Below, piece after piece: positions 1 through 9,536 of a stretch of 64,000 bases of DNA. A model generated the notes under the pieces. It searched no databases. It saw only the letters and a list, made by a program, of their open reading frames with translations, and had not been told where the DNA came from. A program made the translations under genes and the position numbers. Location of the stretch: positions 62,001 through 126,000 of the forward strand of contig JAQGPJ010000012.1 in NCBI GenBank assembly GCA_028293125.1. The letters are read 5' to 3'. How positions within the stretch are numbered: position 1 is the stretch's first letter; each line of letters begins with the position of its first letter. This DNA comes from Verrucomicrobiales bacterium (GTDB lineage Bacteria; Verrucomicrobiota; Verrucomicrobiia; Verrucomicrobiales; V1-33).

Positions 1-884
1 TGCCCAATCCCTGGACTGGAAAAGGAAATCCCTACACCCGTGAGGAAGTGCGCGAGCGGCTGCGTGCCACTCTGAGCAAAGGCGAGGCCATCATCGCCGC
101 CGGTGCCGGCACCGGCATCAGCGCCAAGTTCATCGAAAAGGGCGGCGCGGACCTCATCATCATCTACAACAGCGGACGCTTCCGCATGATGGGCCATGGG
201 TCCACCGCCGGCATGATGGCCTACGGGGACGCCAACGCCATCGCCATGGAGATCGGCGAGTATGAGGTGCTGCCTGTCGTGGAGGAATGCCCGGTCATCT
301 GCGGGGTCCATGCCACTGACCCCCGCCGCCGCATGTGGCACTGGCTCGGCCGTGTGAAGGAGATGGGCTTTTCCGGTGTCAACAATTTCCCGACCCATAC
401 CATCGTGGACGGACACTTCCGTGGCGTGCTGGAGGAGACCGGCATGAGCGTGAAAAAGGAATATGAGATGGTGGCCCTGGCCCGCCGCATGGACCTTTTC
501 AGCGTCGTTTACGTGGGCTCCCCGGAGGAGGCCATCGAGATGGCCAAAGCCGGCGCGGACGCCATCATCGCCCATCTCGGCACCACCGTCGGCGGCTCGA
601 TCGGCGTCACCGGCGCGGTGGTCAGTTGGGAACACACCATGAAGCGCACGCAGGAGATCATCGACGCCGCGCGCACGGTCCGGAAGGATATTTTCTTCCT
701 CTGCCACGGCGGTCCGATCAACACTCCGGACGACGCCAAACGGGTCATGGCCGGCACCGACGCCGTGGGTTTTGTCGGAGCCAGTTCCTTGGAGCGCATG
801 GGTGTCGAAGCCTCTCTGACCGGTCTCACGAGGGAGTTTAAAGCTCTCTCCGCTCCCGCCGCGAAATCCTTCCTCGAAGGCTGA
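1..884 (+). CDS. Phosphoenolpyruvate hydrolase family TIM-barrel protein (5' end at window edge)
   Basis: This protein resembles the phosphoenolpyruvate hydrolase-like family (PF09370 type), predicted TIM-barrel enzymes. The glycine-rich stretch AGAGTGISAKF, the segment IIIYNSGRFRMMGHGS and the late AHLGTTVGGSIG block are typical. An internal GTG at 48 is not the start, because the frame stays open to the window edge and reads PNPWTGKGNPYTREEV. The first two bases, TG, followed by CCC suggest that the ATG begins one base before the window, so only one base is missing. In other genomes this family often sits beside a Tm-1-like ATP-binding (UPF0261) gene, which would lie upstream here. The in vivo reaction is not firmly established from sequence alone. 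Confidence 0.85.
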   Translation, partial: PNPWTGKGNPYTREEVRERLRATLSKGEAIIAAGAGTGISAKFIEKGGADLIIIYNSGRFRMMGHGSTAGMMAYGDANAIAMEIGEYEVLPVVEECPVICGVHATDPRRRMWHWLGRVKEMGFSGVNNFPTHTIVDGHFRGVLEETGMSVKKEYEMVALARRMDLFSVVYVGSPEEAIEMAKAGADAIIAHLGTTVGGSIGVTGAVVSWEHTMKRTQEIIDAARTVRKDIFFLCHGGPINTPDDAKRVMAGTDAVGFVGASSLERMGVEASLTGLTREFKALSAPAAKSFLEG

Positions 885-953
885 CCTGCATCAGCCCCCA
901 AAGGCTGGCCAAGGCAACACTTCGGTATCTGTATTTGCGATCAGTTTAAAACT

Positions 954-989
954 CTGAAAGGGCGGCCCAAACTTGGGCCGCCCTTTCAG
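954..989. terminator. Perfect 17-bp hairpin downstream of the PEP-hydrolase-family gene
   Basis: CTGAAAGGGCGGCCCAA (954-970) is followed two bases later by its exact reverse complement (973-989). It lies 70 nt after the stop codon of the first gene. There is no T-run on the plus strand. Read on the minus strand, the stem is followed by AGAGTTTT, so it could act in either direction. Confidence 0.6.
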
Positions 990-1658
990 CTGTCACAACC
1001 GGCGGACCGGAAGCATAGGGTGGGATACGGGCCATGCTTCCCGTGACGAAAATTCCTCTTCCAAGAATCATGGGGAAGCGGTGTGGCAGCGATTGCTCCC
1101 GGCACGCCCGTCGTGGGTGGGCATCCAAGTATGATGCCTGGAAGCGGGGCAGGCAGTGTCCAAACCGCCCGCTTCCCAGTATCACACACGGAAGAATCCA
1201 GACCGGACAATTTTGAGAATTACTGAAGGCGGCCAGGATCGGACCGTTCCATGGTTGCGATAGTAAAAAGCAGCCAGGTTTGACCTGCGGGCCGTCATTC
1301 CGCCAAAGGAAAATGGCCGCCCTGTTTTCATCCGCTGAAAAGTTGGATGTTTTAGAGCCGAGGGGAATGCCCCATTGAGTGACTCAAATTAATCCGTTTT
1401 GGAAGGCTGTGAGCGTCTATCAGTGACTTCGGGACAGAGCAGGGGAAAGAGGTGGAGAGTGGCTGAATGCTGTAACAGCGCCCCTTCCCAAGCTTTCCCG
1501 GCAAAGTCCCAGCACCGCCCTGCTGACGGAGGATTGTCAAAAGCAGCGCCGGACAACACCGACAGAGCTTCGGAGCGCTTTTGGGAAGCCTGCCGGCTGA
1601 AACGGCAGGCAGGTATGGGCATTTGCAGGGGATCCATGCGTGCTTCCGCCAGCGAGGC
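990..1658. other. Gene-free stretch between convergent transcription units
   Basis: I find no convincing gene here. The open frames on either strand show no recognisable domain. A small hairpin is visible at 1588-1610 (GCCTGCCG, 7-nt loop, CGGCAGGC). It may be an extra 3'-end structure for leftward transcripts that pass the terminator at 1659-1695. Confidence 0.5.
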
Positions 1659-1695
1659 AAAAAACAGGCGCTCACCCCAAAGGGATGAGCGCCTG
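1659..1695 (-). terminator. Rho-independent terminator of the leftward LamG gene
   Basis: On the minus strand the stem CAGGCGCTCA/TGAGCGCCTG (1665-1674 and 1686-1695) with an 11-nt loop is followed directly by a run of six T (complement of 1659-1664). It begins about 50 nt after the stop codon at 1743, a textbook intrinsic terminator position. Confidence 0.85.
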
Positions 1696-1742
1696 CCGGA
1701 ATTGAGTTGGATGGGATCGAACTGTCAGTCAATCAGCCGGAA

Positions 1743-4700
1743 TCAGGGCGTGGTTTTTTCAGCCACACGGAAGAAGAGCCGGGGCTCGGTCGCGGTGTTG
1801 AAGGTGGCATTGCCGGGCTGGAAGGTGAAGGTGCCGGTGGTGGATTCCCCGATCACCTGAAAGCCGGCAGTGGATTTGGAGGCGTAGACTTGGTAGGTTT
1901 TGCCCTGCTCGCCATTCCAGCTCAGCGTGATGGCGCGGTTGGCCGCCAAGGAAACCGAAGTGATCACCAAGCTGCCAGTGCCGCCGCCCGGAGGAGTGGC
2001 AAGGGCTGCGACGGCTGCTTCGGAGAGTGCTCCCTCAAACAGCTGGACATTCGACAGAGCCCCACGCCAGTTCTCCACGCCATTGGCACCACCGCCGAAG
2101 TAAAGAGGCATCGCCTGGTCGGGGAAGATGGTGATGGTGTTTTGTCCACCGGGAGCTCCGTTGCGGTAGTAGAAGAGCGTGTTGCCCTGCTTTACAATAG
2201 TGTGGTGAGCCCATACACCGGGCTCAAGGTCCGGGTAGTTGATGCCCTGCTGAACACCGTTGAGATACCATTCAAAGGCGCTGGAGGTGAATTTGATGAA
2301 CTGCACAGGGGCAAAATCGACTCCAGCCTCGTTGTAGCGGTTGCCCAGAATGATGTCGTTGTTCGCGGCCTGATCCGGCTTCGCCCAGAAAGCCCAAGTG
2401 AAGTTGTTGGTGAGATCCATCAGCGGCAGGGTGCCACTGTCTGGAGGAGTGCCCACGGTAGCGTAGGCTCCGGTGCTGTCAGTGCCCTCGAACGAGAGCA
2501 CGGTGCCGCGCTCCGGATCGTTGAACCAGACGGAACCGGCGTCACCAAGGCCACCGCTGTCCGCATTGGAGATGACGGCATCAAGACTGTTGCCGCTCGT
2601 GTCCCGCGCCGTGGTGCCACTGCCGTCGTTCAGAGGCCAGGCACCGAAGGCAGTGGGGGCGGTGGCGGTGGGATCCTCCACACGGAAGATGAAGGTGGAG
2701 GTGGCGGTGTGGCCGCCGGGATCCCGCGCCTGAACCACCGTCTGAGCGCTGGCGGTGGAGGTGTCCGGAGTGCCGGTCACAGTGCCATTGGCGCTGACGC
2801 TGAGCCAATCCGGACCGGAGACCTTGGAGAAGGTCAGGGGATCATTCTGGGGATCGGAGGCCAGGGAGGCCACGCTGATGTTCAGAGCGGAGCCGGCTTT
2901 CACGCTCGGACGGTAATAGATGCTGGCGGTGAAGGTCGGATTCACCGCCTCCGTGTAAACACCCCGTTTGCTGAACACGGTGGCCACATTGCTTTCGCTG
3001 AGCGCGCCATTGAAGAGACGCACGTCCTGCAGATAGCCGCTCCAAGCCTCCACCCCGTTGGCACCGCCACCGAAATAAATCGGCATGGATTCGTTCAGGA
3101 TGTTGGTGACAAGCCGGCCGCCGATCAGCTGGTTGTCGCGGTAATAGAAGAGAGCATCCCCGTCCTTGACCACCACATGGTGGGCCCAGACGTCCTGGGC
3201 GAGGTCGTCATAATCAATGTGCTGCGCGATTCCATCACGGTACCACTCAAAGGCGCTGCCGGTGAACTTGGTGAACTGCACGGGAGCATAATCCGCGCCG
3301 TTGCTGTTGTAACGGTTGCCCAGAATGATGTCGTTGTTCGCCCCCTGAGCGGGTTTGGCCCAGAAGGACCAGCTGAAGCTGCGGTTCAGATCCATCACCG
3401 GGAGGTTGCCACTGATGGGCGGACCGCCCACCACTGCCCAGCCGGCCTCCGCGCCGTCAGTGCCATTGAAGCTGATGACGCGACCGGCTTCGGGGTCGGT
3501 CGCCCACACGGACCCGTTTTCCCCCAGACCGCCACTGGCGGCGTTGGTGATATTGGCCATATTGCCACCGCCGCTGAGGTCCACGCCGAAATTGCCGGAG
3601 GTTTCATTCAGGGGCCACCAGCCAAAGAGCGGGGGAGCCGCCGCTGCGGGATTGTTCACACGGAAAAACACCGTGGCTGTGGACTCGCCGCCCCGCGCAT
3701 CCGTGGCCCGCACCAGCACGCGGGCGGTGGAGACACTGGCATCCGGGCTGCCGCCGATAACACCATTGGGGGACACTGTCACCCAGGCAGGGCCGGAAAC
3801 CTTGCTGAAGGTGAAGGCGTCGCCATCCTCATCCGTGACTTCGGCCGATATGTTGGCCGTGTAGGCAGTGTTCACTGTGGCGGTGGGCAGCCGCAGGGAC
3901 GTGGCGCTGAACACAGGGGGCTTGTTGCTGACTGCCGGCTGGGCAACGGTCACATCGTCAAAAACCGCGCTGACGGTGTCACCAATGGCCCGTCCCTGAC
4001 CGGTCAGGATGACCTTGAAGGAGGTGGGGAAATTGGTGAAGCCGTGCACTGTCTGGACCACGCCATCGACCTGTATCTCGATGTTGACGCCGTTGCTGAG
4101 GCCGGTGGGCAGCACGCGGAACTTGATGACATGGGAGTCCGTGTCCCCGTCAAGGGGGTCCAAGCCCTTCAGATTGTTTCCACTGCCGGTGGGGCCCAGG
4201 GTGCCGCCGCCGCCGTCGTCGCGCGCATTGTAGCTCCAGCCCCCCTCACCCACGTTTTGGGAAAAGTGCAGATAATGGCCGGCGTCTCCGAAAATCCAGA
4301 CACTGGAGCGGTAGGCGGTGCCGGAACCGCTCAGCGAGACGCGATTGACGCTGACCTCACTGTAAATGCGGGAGTCAAACGCTGTGACACTTTCAAGGCT
4401 GGAGCCGAACCAGTACTGGGAATTGGTGGTGCCCCCGAGCACGACGGCTCCGTCCGTAATGGCGGGCTGCTCGTAGCCCGCCTCAGCATTGTTCTCCAAA
4501 CCGCGGCTGGTCACTTCCCATTTTTCCGGATCCACCCCACCGGAGGTGAAGCTATCCGTCAGAAGATTGGCCAGCGCGGGAATGGTCTCTATCGCGGGCG
4601 CAGTGGCGGGGGTGTACTTGTTTCCGTAAATGCCGGCAATGGCGGTGGAGGAAAGGGCATTGCTCCAAGTGGCGACATCATCCAGCCGGCCGGCCCAGTT

Positions 4701-5267
4701 TTCATCGTTTATATTACCGCCGAAGTAGAGCGGGGTATTCACCGGGACGGTGCCGTCGGTCCAGTTGTTGCCCACAGCCACGCCGTTCCGGTAATAGGTA
4801 AGGAGGTGGCCGTTTTTCACCACTGCATGGTGGAACCAAGTGTCCACCGGGAAATCCGCATAATCGATCCCGTCATTGAAAGTGGCCTCGAGATTGCGAT
4901 ACTCAAAAGCGGCAGTCGTGAATTTGATCCAGCCCTCGTCGGGAAACCGGTTTCCCAAGATGATATTGTTGTTCGGGGTCTGGCTCGAATTGGCCCAGAA
5001 TGACCAAGTGAAGGAGGTTTCAGGAGCCAATTCCGGCAGCGTGCCGGCGATAGCGTGGCCATCCACACCGTCAAAGCCCAGAACCTGACCACGGATAGGG
5101 TCAGCCACCCAGTCCGCGCCGGTGAAAAGCTCGGCTGAAGTGCCTCCCGCGACTGTGCTGACCGCGGAGGTGCCGGAGGTTTCGTTAAGCGGCCAATAAT
5201 TGGTCAGCGCAGCTTTGGCGAAGGGAGCCATGGCCAGCAAAAGCAAGGGGGAATAGGCGGTTTTCAT
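1743..5267 (-). CDS. Giant secreted protein with three LamG domains and Ig-like repeats
   Basis: A predicted exported protein of 1174 residues. The start at 5267 (MKTAYSPLLLLAMAPFAKA) is chosen because it begins a clean signal peptide; an in-frame ATG 24 codons upstream adds a non-signal extension. Three concanavalin A-like LamG domains share the pattern WPLNETSG, FTWSFWAK, NNDIILGNRY, FEW, W.HH.VVK, FYYR and YFGGG. They are separated by putative Ig domains (FSKVSGPxWxxVSxNGxxxGxPD). One further beta-sandwich lies near residues 240-450. The end (RLFFRVAEKTTP) resembles the short C-terminal beta module frequent in Verrucomicrobiota surface proteins. No catalytic site is recognised, so carbohydrate binding or adhesion is inferred. 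It is divergent from a second giant LamG gene at 5730. Confidence 0.85.
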   Translation of the reverse strand: MKTAYSPLLLLAMAPFAKAALTNYWPLNETSGTSAVSTVAGGTSAELFTGADWVADPIRGQVLGFDGVDGHAIAGTLPELAPETSFTWSFWANSSQTPNNNIILGNRFPDEGWIKFTTAAFEYRNLEATFNDGIDYADFPVDTWFHHAVVKNGHLLTYYRNGVAVGNNWTDGTVPVNTPLYFGGNINDENWAGRLDDVATWSNALSSTAIAGIYGNKYTPATAPAIETIPALANLLTDSFTSGGVDPEKWEVTSRGLENNAEAGYEQPAITDGAVVLGGTTNSQYWFGSSLESVTAFDSRIYSEVSVNRVSLSGSGTAYRSSVWIFGDAGHYLHFSQNVGEGGWSYNARDDGGGGTLGPTGSGNNLKGLDPLDGDTDSHVIKFRVLPTGLSNGVNIEIQVDGVVQTVHGFTNFPTSFKVILTGQGRAIGDTVSAVFDDVTVAQPAVSNKPPVFSATSLRLPTATVNTAYTANISAEVTDEDGDAFTFSKVSGPAWVTVSPNGVIGGSPDASVSTARVLVRATDARGGESTATVFFRVNNPAAAAPPLFGWWPLNETSGNFGVDLSGGGNMANITNAASGGLGENGSVWATDPEAGRVISFNGTDGAEAGWAVVGGPPISGNLPVMDLNRSFSWSFWAKPAQGANNDIILGNRYNSNGADYAPVQFTKFTGSAFEWYRDGIAQHIDYDDLAQDVWAHHVVVKDGDALFYYRDNQLIGGRLVTNILNESMPIYFGGGANGVEAWSGYLQDVRLFNGALSESNVATVFSKRGVYTEAVNPTFTASIYYRPSVKAGSALNISVASLASDPQNDPLTFSKVSGPDWLSVSANGTVTGTPDTSTASAQTVVQARDPGGHTATSTFIFRVEDPTATAPTAFGAWPLNDGSGTTARDTSGNSLDAVISNADSGGLGDAGSVWFNDPERGTVLSFEGTDSTGAYATVGTPPDSGTLPLMDLTNNFTWAFWAKPDQAANNDIILGNRYNEAGVDFAPVQFIKFTSSAFEWYLNGVQQGINYPDLEPGVWAHHTIVKQGNTLFYYRNGAPGGQNTITIFPDQAMPLYFGGGANGVENWRGALSNVQLFEGALSEAAVAALATPPGGGTGSLVITSVSLAANRAITLSWNGEQGKTYQVYASKSTAGFQVIGESTTGTFTFQPGNATFNTATEPRLFFRVAEKTTP

Positions 5268-5363
5268 GAATCGTTGAGGGTTTCTGTGCAGAAGCACAGG
5301 CGGGTTGTGGATACTGCGAAATTTTACCAAGTCCTGCAAACAAAAAATATCACCAAGTTTAAT

Positions 5364-5400
5364 ATTAAGTGAAAATCATTAAGTTTGATTAAAATTAAGT
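5364..5400. promoter_or_regulatory. AT-rich divergent control region with three ATTAAGT repeats
   Basis: The 462-nt gap between the two divergent LamG genes (5268-5729) is much more AT-rich than its surroundings, especially 5340-5600. The heptamer ATTAAGT occurs three times in the same orientation (5364-5370, 5378-5384, 5394-5400), spaced 14 and 16 nt apart. This could be an operator array serving one or both genes. I see no gene in the gap and cannot assign promoter boxes confidently. Confidence 0.35.
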
Positions 5401-5729
5401 GAATTATGGAGTGGATTTAGGTTTTCAGTCCTGAAATTTTCAGCGTAATGATCTTATTAAAGACAAATTGATGGGAAAAAAAGGCATTGGCTTTGCGTGA
5501 AAAATACACGGCTTTTCAATCTTGCGATCTTGATTGCGATGTAGGTGGCAAGGCTGCCTTGAAATAAACGAAGAGTAAATTTTTACAGTAAATAATGGCA
5601 GCTTCCCCTTGAAGAAGGATAGCCGTCCTGCTTTTCCGTGCCGTGCCGGACTAATTTCTCACCACCGCAAATACGTGCTCGACAGCTGGAGAGAATTTTC
5701 ATTCAAGATTAACCAACTCTCCGGCCCTT

Positions 5730-8714
5730 ATGAAAAAACACTCTCCCTCCCTTGGGTGCTGCCTGCTCGCGTTGCTGGGCGGTGCCGTTCCTGTGAAAGC
5801 CCAGACCCTTACAGTGCAGGACGGGCTCCAGCTCTGGCTGAAGGCTGACGCCGGAGTGACCGCGGACGGGGATGGCGTGGTGGCGGACTGGAATGATCAG
5901 ACCGCCAACGCCAACCATGCGGCCCAGTTCGATCCCACCTTCGGTCCGAAGCTGGTGGCCAATGCGGTGAACAACAAACCGGTGATCCGCTTTGACGGGG
6001 CGGACGATTATTTGGAGATTCCGGATTCGGACAGCCTGTCCATCACGGAGGATCTGACCACGTTTTTTGTGGTCAGATTCGCGGACTTTGCCACCTACCG
6101 CGCGGTGTGGGCCAAGACGCAAAACAATTTCCCCGCGCCGGTGGACTACTACACCCTGCCGGATTCGGGCATTCCTCGGGTGTTCCGGGGCAATGGAGTT
6201 GACGGTCCGGGCAACAACGGGTTTGTGGACGCTCTGCAGGCCATGCGGGCCAATACCTTCATCACCACGGGATTTGAAATTTCAGGCACAGAACTGACGC
6301 ACTATCTGGCGGCCCAGCCCATCGGCGGGGGAAATATCACGGCCAATATTGCGGATGCGGACACGTCTGTCATCATCGGATCCCGTGCGGACCTCTTCAC
6401 CAAAATGAAAGGGGATATCGCGGAGATTCTCATCTACAACCGGGCGCTGAATGAAACGGAGCGCGGATCCGTGACCGGCTACCTTGGGGAAAAATACAAC
6501 ATTCAGAACATCCCGCCCACCGTGACCCTGGCCGCGGACCCCGCGGGCCCGGCGCTGCCGGCGGGCACCACCGTGACGCTGACCGCCACACCGGCTGATC
6601 CGGACGGCACGGTGGCCCGGGTCCAGTTCCTTGCCAACGGAGCGCCGGTGGCCACCGCCACGGCCGCTCCCTATTCGGTGAAGGTGACGCTCGACTCTAC
6701 AGGCAGCTACAGCTTCACCGCCAGAGTGACCGATGACAAGGACGGCACCGCCACCTCCGCCGCCACCGTGCGCACGGTTGCCGGGGGCGGGGACGCTGTC
6801 CTGGATGTGCTGGACAATCTGAGCCTGTGGGTGAAGGCGGATGCCGGGGTGACCGTCAGCACTGGTGATCTGGTCGCCACTTGGGCGGACCAGTCGCCCA
6901 ATCAAAATGACGCCGCTCCCTTTGATGAGACCACGGCCCCCGCCTTGGTGACAGCGGATGGACCCAATGGTAAGCCGGTGCTCCGGTTCGACGGCGTGGA
7001 TGACCAACTGACCGTGCAGGATACCGACAGTGTGTCCTTCGACGGGGATGTGACTTCCTTTTTTGTGGCGAGGATGGATGACTTTTCCACCTACCGTGCG
7101 GTGTGGGCGAAAACCACCTCAAACCTGCCGGCCTCCGTCGATTACTATTTGCTGCCAGGCAGCGGTGTTCCCCGCTTTTTCCGCGGTGCGGGAACAGGGA
7201 CCGATCTGCGCAGCATTGATGGGGGCCCGCTTCGGGCCGGAGTGTTTGAACTGGCGGGATTCTCCTCGGTCGGCGACACCATGTCGCAGTATCTCAACGG
7301 CCAGCTGAATGGTTCCTCGACCGCCGCGGTGGGCAAGGTGGACATGGACAATCCGCTGATCATCGGCAGCCGCGAGGATGGGGTCACCCGGATGAAGGGC
7401 GACATCGCGGAAATCCTCATCTACAAAGCCGGTCTCTCCCCGGAGAACATGGGCAAGGTGCAGCTGTATCTGGCCCGCAAGTACGCCGTGCCGCTGACCA
7501 GCACGCTGAACAATGCGCCGACCGCGGCTTTGACCGCTCCGGCAAACGGTGCCATCCTCACGGTGCCCGCGGATGTAGCCCTGACCGCCACGGCGGAGGA
7601 TGCGGATGGCAGTGTCGCCAAAGTGGAGTTTCTGGTGAATGGCACGGTGGCGGCCACCGACATCACCGCGCCGTATCAGGGCAGTGTGAATTTCCCTCTC
7701 CCCGGATCCCCGCAGATCACGGTGCGGGTGACGGACAATCTGGGAGCGGTCACTGTCACCGCGCCCGCCACCCTCACTCTGAATTCGCAGGCCGCCTCCG
7801 ACCTGCCCGATCTCGCCAATCTCAAGCTCTGGTTGAAAGCGGACACGGCAGTGACCCAAGCCGCCGGAGTGGTGAGCGCCTGGGACGACCAGTCCGGCAA
7901 CCTCAATCATGCCGTGCAGGGAGTGGACACCCAGCGCCCGCTGCTGGTGGCCAATGAGCTGAACGGCAAACCGGTGCTGCGCTTTGACGGGGTGGATGAC
8001 TTCCTGTCCGCCGGCAGTTCGCCAACCTTGGCCAACACCGGGGACATCACCAGCTTCTTTGTGGTGCGGTTTGATGATTTTGCCACCTACCGGACGGTCT
8101 GGGCGAAGACAGAGGCCAATCAGCCACGCTCCACCGACTACTACACCCAGCCGGACACGGGAATCCCTCTGATTTACCGCGGCGGGGTATCAGGCATCCA
8201 GTCGGTGCTGGCCTCCGGCCCGCTTCCCGCTGGGGAGTTTGCCGTGGCGGGGTTTCAAATGGGCGGCACCGCCGTGCACCATTTCCTGAATGGCGCACTG
8301 AACGGCGAGGGTGAAATCACCTCGGCGCTGCAGGACACCGGACGGCCTCTGCTGATCGGTCAGCGCGGTGACGGTGTCACCCGGTTGAAAGGGGATGTGG
8401 CGGAGATCGTGATCTACAACTCCGCGCTGTCGGATGCGGACCGGGAGCAGGTGGTCAACTACCTGGGTAAAAAGTACAATATCCCTGTGGAGAACATCTC
8501 CCTGGCCTTCCCGCCGCTGACCATTTCGTCGTCCGGCAACAATATCACCGTCAGCTGGCCGGTGGATGCCACGGGCTTCGCGCTGGAGTCCAGCGACACC
8601 ATGGAGGAGGGCACTTGGGTGGAGGTTCCCGGAGTCGCGGGCAACACTGTGACCCAGCCCCGCAGCATCCGCAATTTCTACCGCCTGCGCCGGGCTCCGG
8701 TTGGGGGACAGTGA
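5730..8714 (+). CDS. Giant secreted protein with three LamG-like domains and two Ig-like spacers
   Basis: A 994-residue predicted exported protein. MKKHSPSLGCCLLALLGG begins a signal peptide cleaved near VKA-QT. Three near-identical blocks follow. Each contains LxLWLKADAGV, WxDQSxNxNxA, KPVLRFDGxDD, TSFFVxRxDDFxTYRxVWAKT, P..DYYxxPxSGxPxxxRG, GDIAEILIYxxxLs and YLGxKYNI. Two Ig-like spacers (residues about 265-350 and 595-680) separate them. The last 70 residues form the C-terminal beta module ending NFYRLRRA. LamG folds usually bind sugars or proteins, and no hydrolase motif is visible. It is paired head to head with the LamG gene at 1743-5267, although its LamG subtype is different. Confidence 0.85.
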   Translation: MKKHSPSLGCCLLALLGGAVPVKAQTLTVQDGLQLWLKADAGVTADGDGVVADWNDQTANANHAAQFDPTFGPKLVANAVNNKPVIRFDGADDYLEIPDSDSLSITEDLTTFFVVRFADFATYRAVWAKTQNNFPAPVDYYTLPDSGIPRVFRGNGVDGPGNNGFVDALQAMRANTFITTGFEISGTELTHYLAAQPIGGGNITANIADADTSVIIGSRADLFTKMKGDIAEILIYNRALNETERGSVTGYLGEKYNIQNIPPTVTLAADPAGPALPAGTTVTLTATPADPDGTVARVQFLANGAPVATATAAPYSVKVTLDSTGSYSFTARVTDDKDGTATSAATVRTVAGGGDAVLDVLDNLSLWVKADAGVTVSTGDLVATWADQSPNQNDAAPFDETTAPALVTADGPNGKPVLRFDGVDDQLTVQDTDSVSFDGDVTSFFVARMDDFSTYRAVWAKTTSNLPASVDYYLLPGSGVPRFFRGAGTGTDLRSIDGGPLRAGVFELAGFSSVGDTMSQYLNGQLNGSSTAAVGKVDMDNPLIIGSREDGVTRMKGDIAEILIYKAGLSPENMGKVQLYLARKYAVPLTSTLNNAPTAALTAPANGAILTVPADVALTATAEDADGSVAKVEFLVNGTVAATDITAPYQGSVNFPLPGSPQITVRVTDNLGAVTVTAPATLTLNSQAASDLPDLANLKLWLKADTAVTQAAGVVSAWDDQSGNLNHAVQGVDTQRPLLVANELNGKPVLRFDGVDDFLSAGSSPTLANTGDITSFFVVRFDDFATYRTVWAKTEANQPRSTDYYTQPDTGIPLIYRGGVSGIQSVLASGPLPAGEFAVAGFQMGGTAVHHFLNGALNGEGEITSALQDTGRPLLIGQRGDGVTRLKGDVAEIVIYNSALSDADREQVVNYLGKKYNIPVENISLAFPPLTISSSGNNITVSWPVDATGFALESSDTMEEGTWVEVPGVAGNTVTQPRSIRNFYRLRRAPVGGQ

Positions 8715-8904
8715 AAGGACCGGGAGGCAGGGCTGAGGAATTTTAAAACGCATCCTTCCCGGATTCAGGCCTGGCGCGCAGGCGGTTTTTCCGCACGGGT
8801 GCCTGGCCTGATCACGTCCGGGGCTCATGGGGCAGGGAGGAGCGATGGAGCTGTCTCTCCAAAGCCGGCCTTTTCGTAAAAACACGAAACCCTCTCCTGC
8901 TCCC

Positions 8905-9463
8905 ATGCCCGTCACCCAGCTTGATACCCGGACTGCCCTGGTGGCGGTCGATCTTCAGAAAGGCATCATCTCCAACCCCATGGCGCATCCCGTGGAGGGC
9001 GTGCTGAAAAACGTCGGGGAACTGGCCGCCGCCTTCCGCCGCCATGGACTGCCGGTGGTGCTGGTCACCGTGGCAGGTGCGCCGCCCGGACGGGTGGAGG
9101 AAAAGCGCCCGCTGAAGCAGGAGGCGGGATGGGATGAACTGGTGCCGGAACTGAACCCTCAACCAAGCGATCACCGGGTGGTCAAGCGGAGCTGGGGGGA
9201 ATTCAGCGGCACGGAGTTAAAGGAGTGGCTGGACAGCCAGGGCGTCACCCAGATCGTGCTCGCGGGAGTCTCCACCAGTATCGGTTGAGTCCACGGCGAG
9301 CCAGGCTTATGAGCAGGGATTCCATGTCACCGCAGCCACTGACGCCATGACCTACACCAAAGGGGCGGCCCACATCAACAGCCTGACGCGGATCCTCCCC
9401 CGTCCGGGAGAGACCGGCACCACGGCGGAAATCATCCGGTTGCTGTCCGGAGACCAGGCATGA
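8905..9463 (+). pseudogene. Isochorismatase-family hydrolase broken by a frameshift
   Basis: The start MPVTQLDTRTALVAVDLQKG carries the family's catalytic Asp, and KRSWGEFSGTEL follows the expected order. The first frame stops at 9288 right after GVSTSIG. The next frame continues without a gap as ESTASQAYEQGFHVTAATDAM and ends at 9463 (LLSGDQA), the normal family C-terminus. Family members usually read GVxTxxxVEST here, so about two bases (one Val codon boundary) appear lost near 9285-9287. The position that holds the nucleophilic Cys in many members is Gly here, so even the intact protein may differ in chemistry. It lies 73 nt before the MFS gene. The lesion could be a real inactivation or an assembly error. 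Confidence 0.75.
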
Positions 9464-9536
9464 GGGGTTCATCCGCCAAGGCGCAACGGTCAGGCCGGGG
9501 ACAGATTGCCAGTGCCGGCGGCGTTGAGGTGCTTTC

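Noticed and set aside
1352-1860. Overlapping open frames on both strands near the LamG terminator
   Set aside because: Neither product resembles any family, and one runs through a clear intrinsic terminator.
1707-5003. A 1098-codon plus-strand open frame antisense to the first LamG gene
   Set aside because: It has no domain, signal peptide or start signal. The sense strand encodes a clear LamG protein, and GC-rich repeated sequence readily keeps the opposite frame open.
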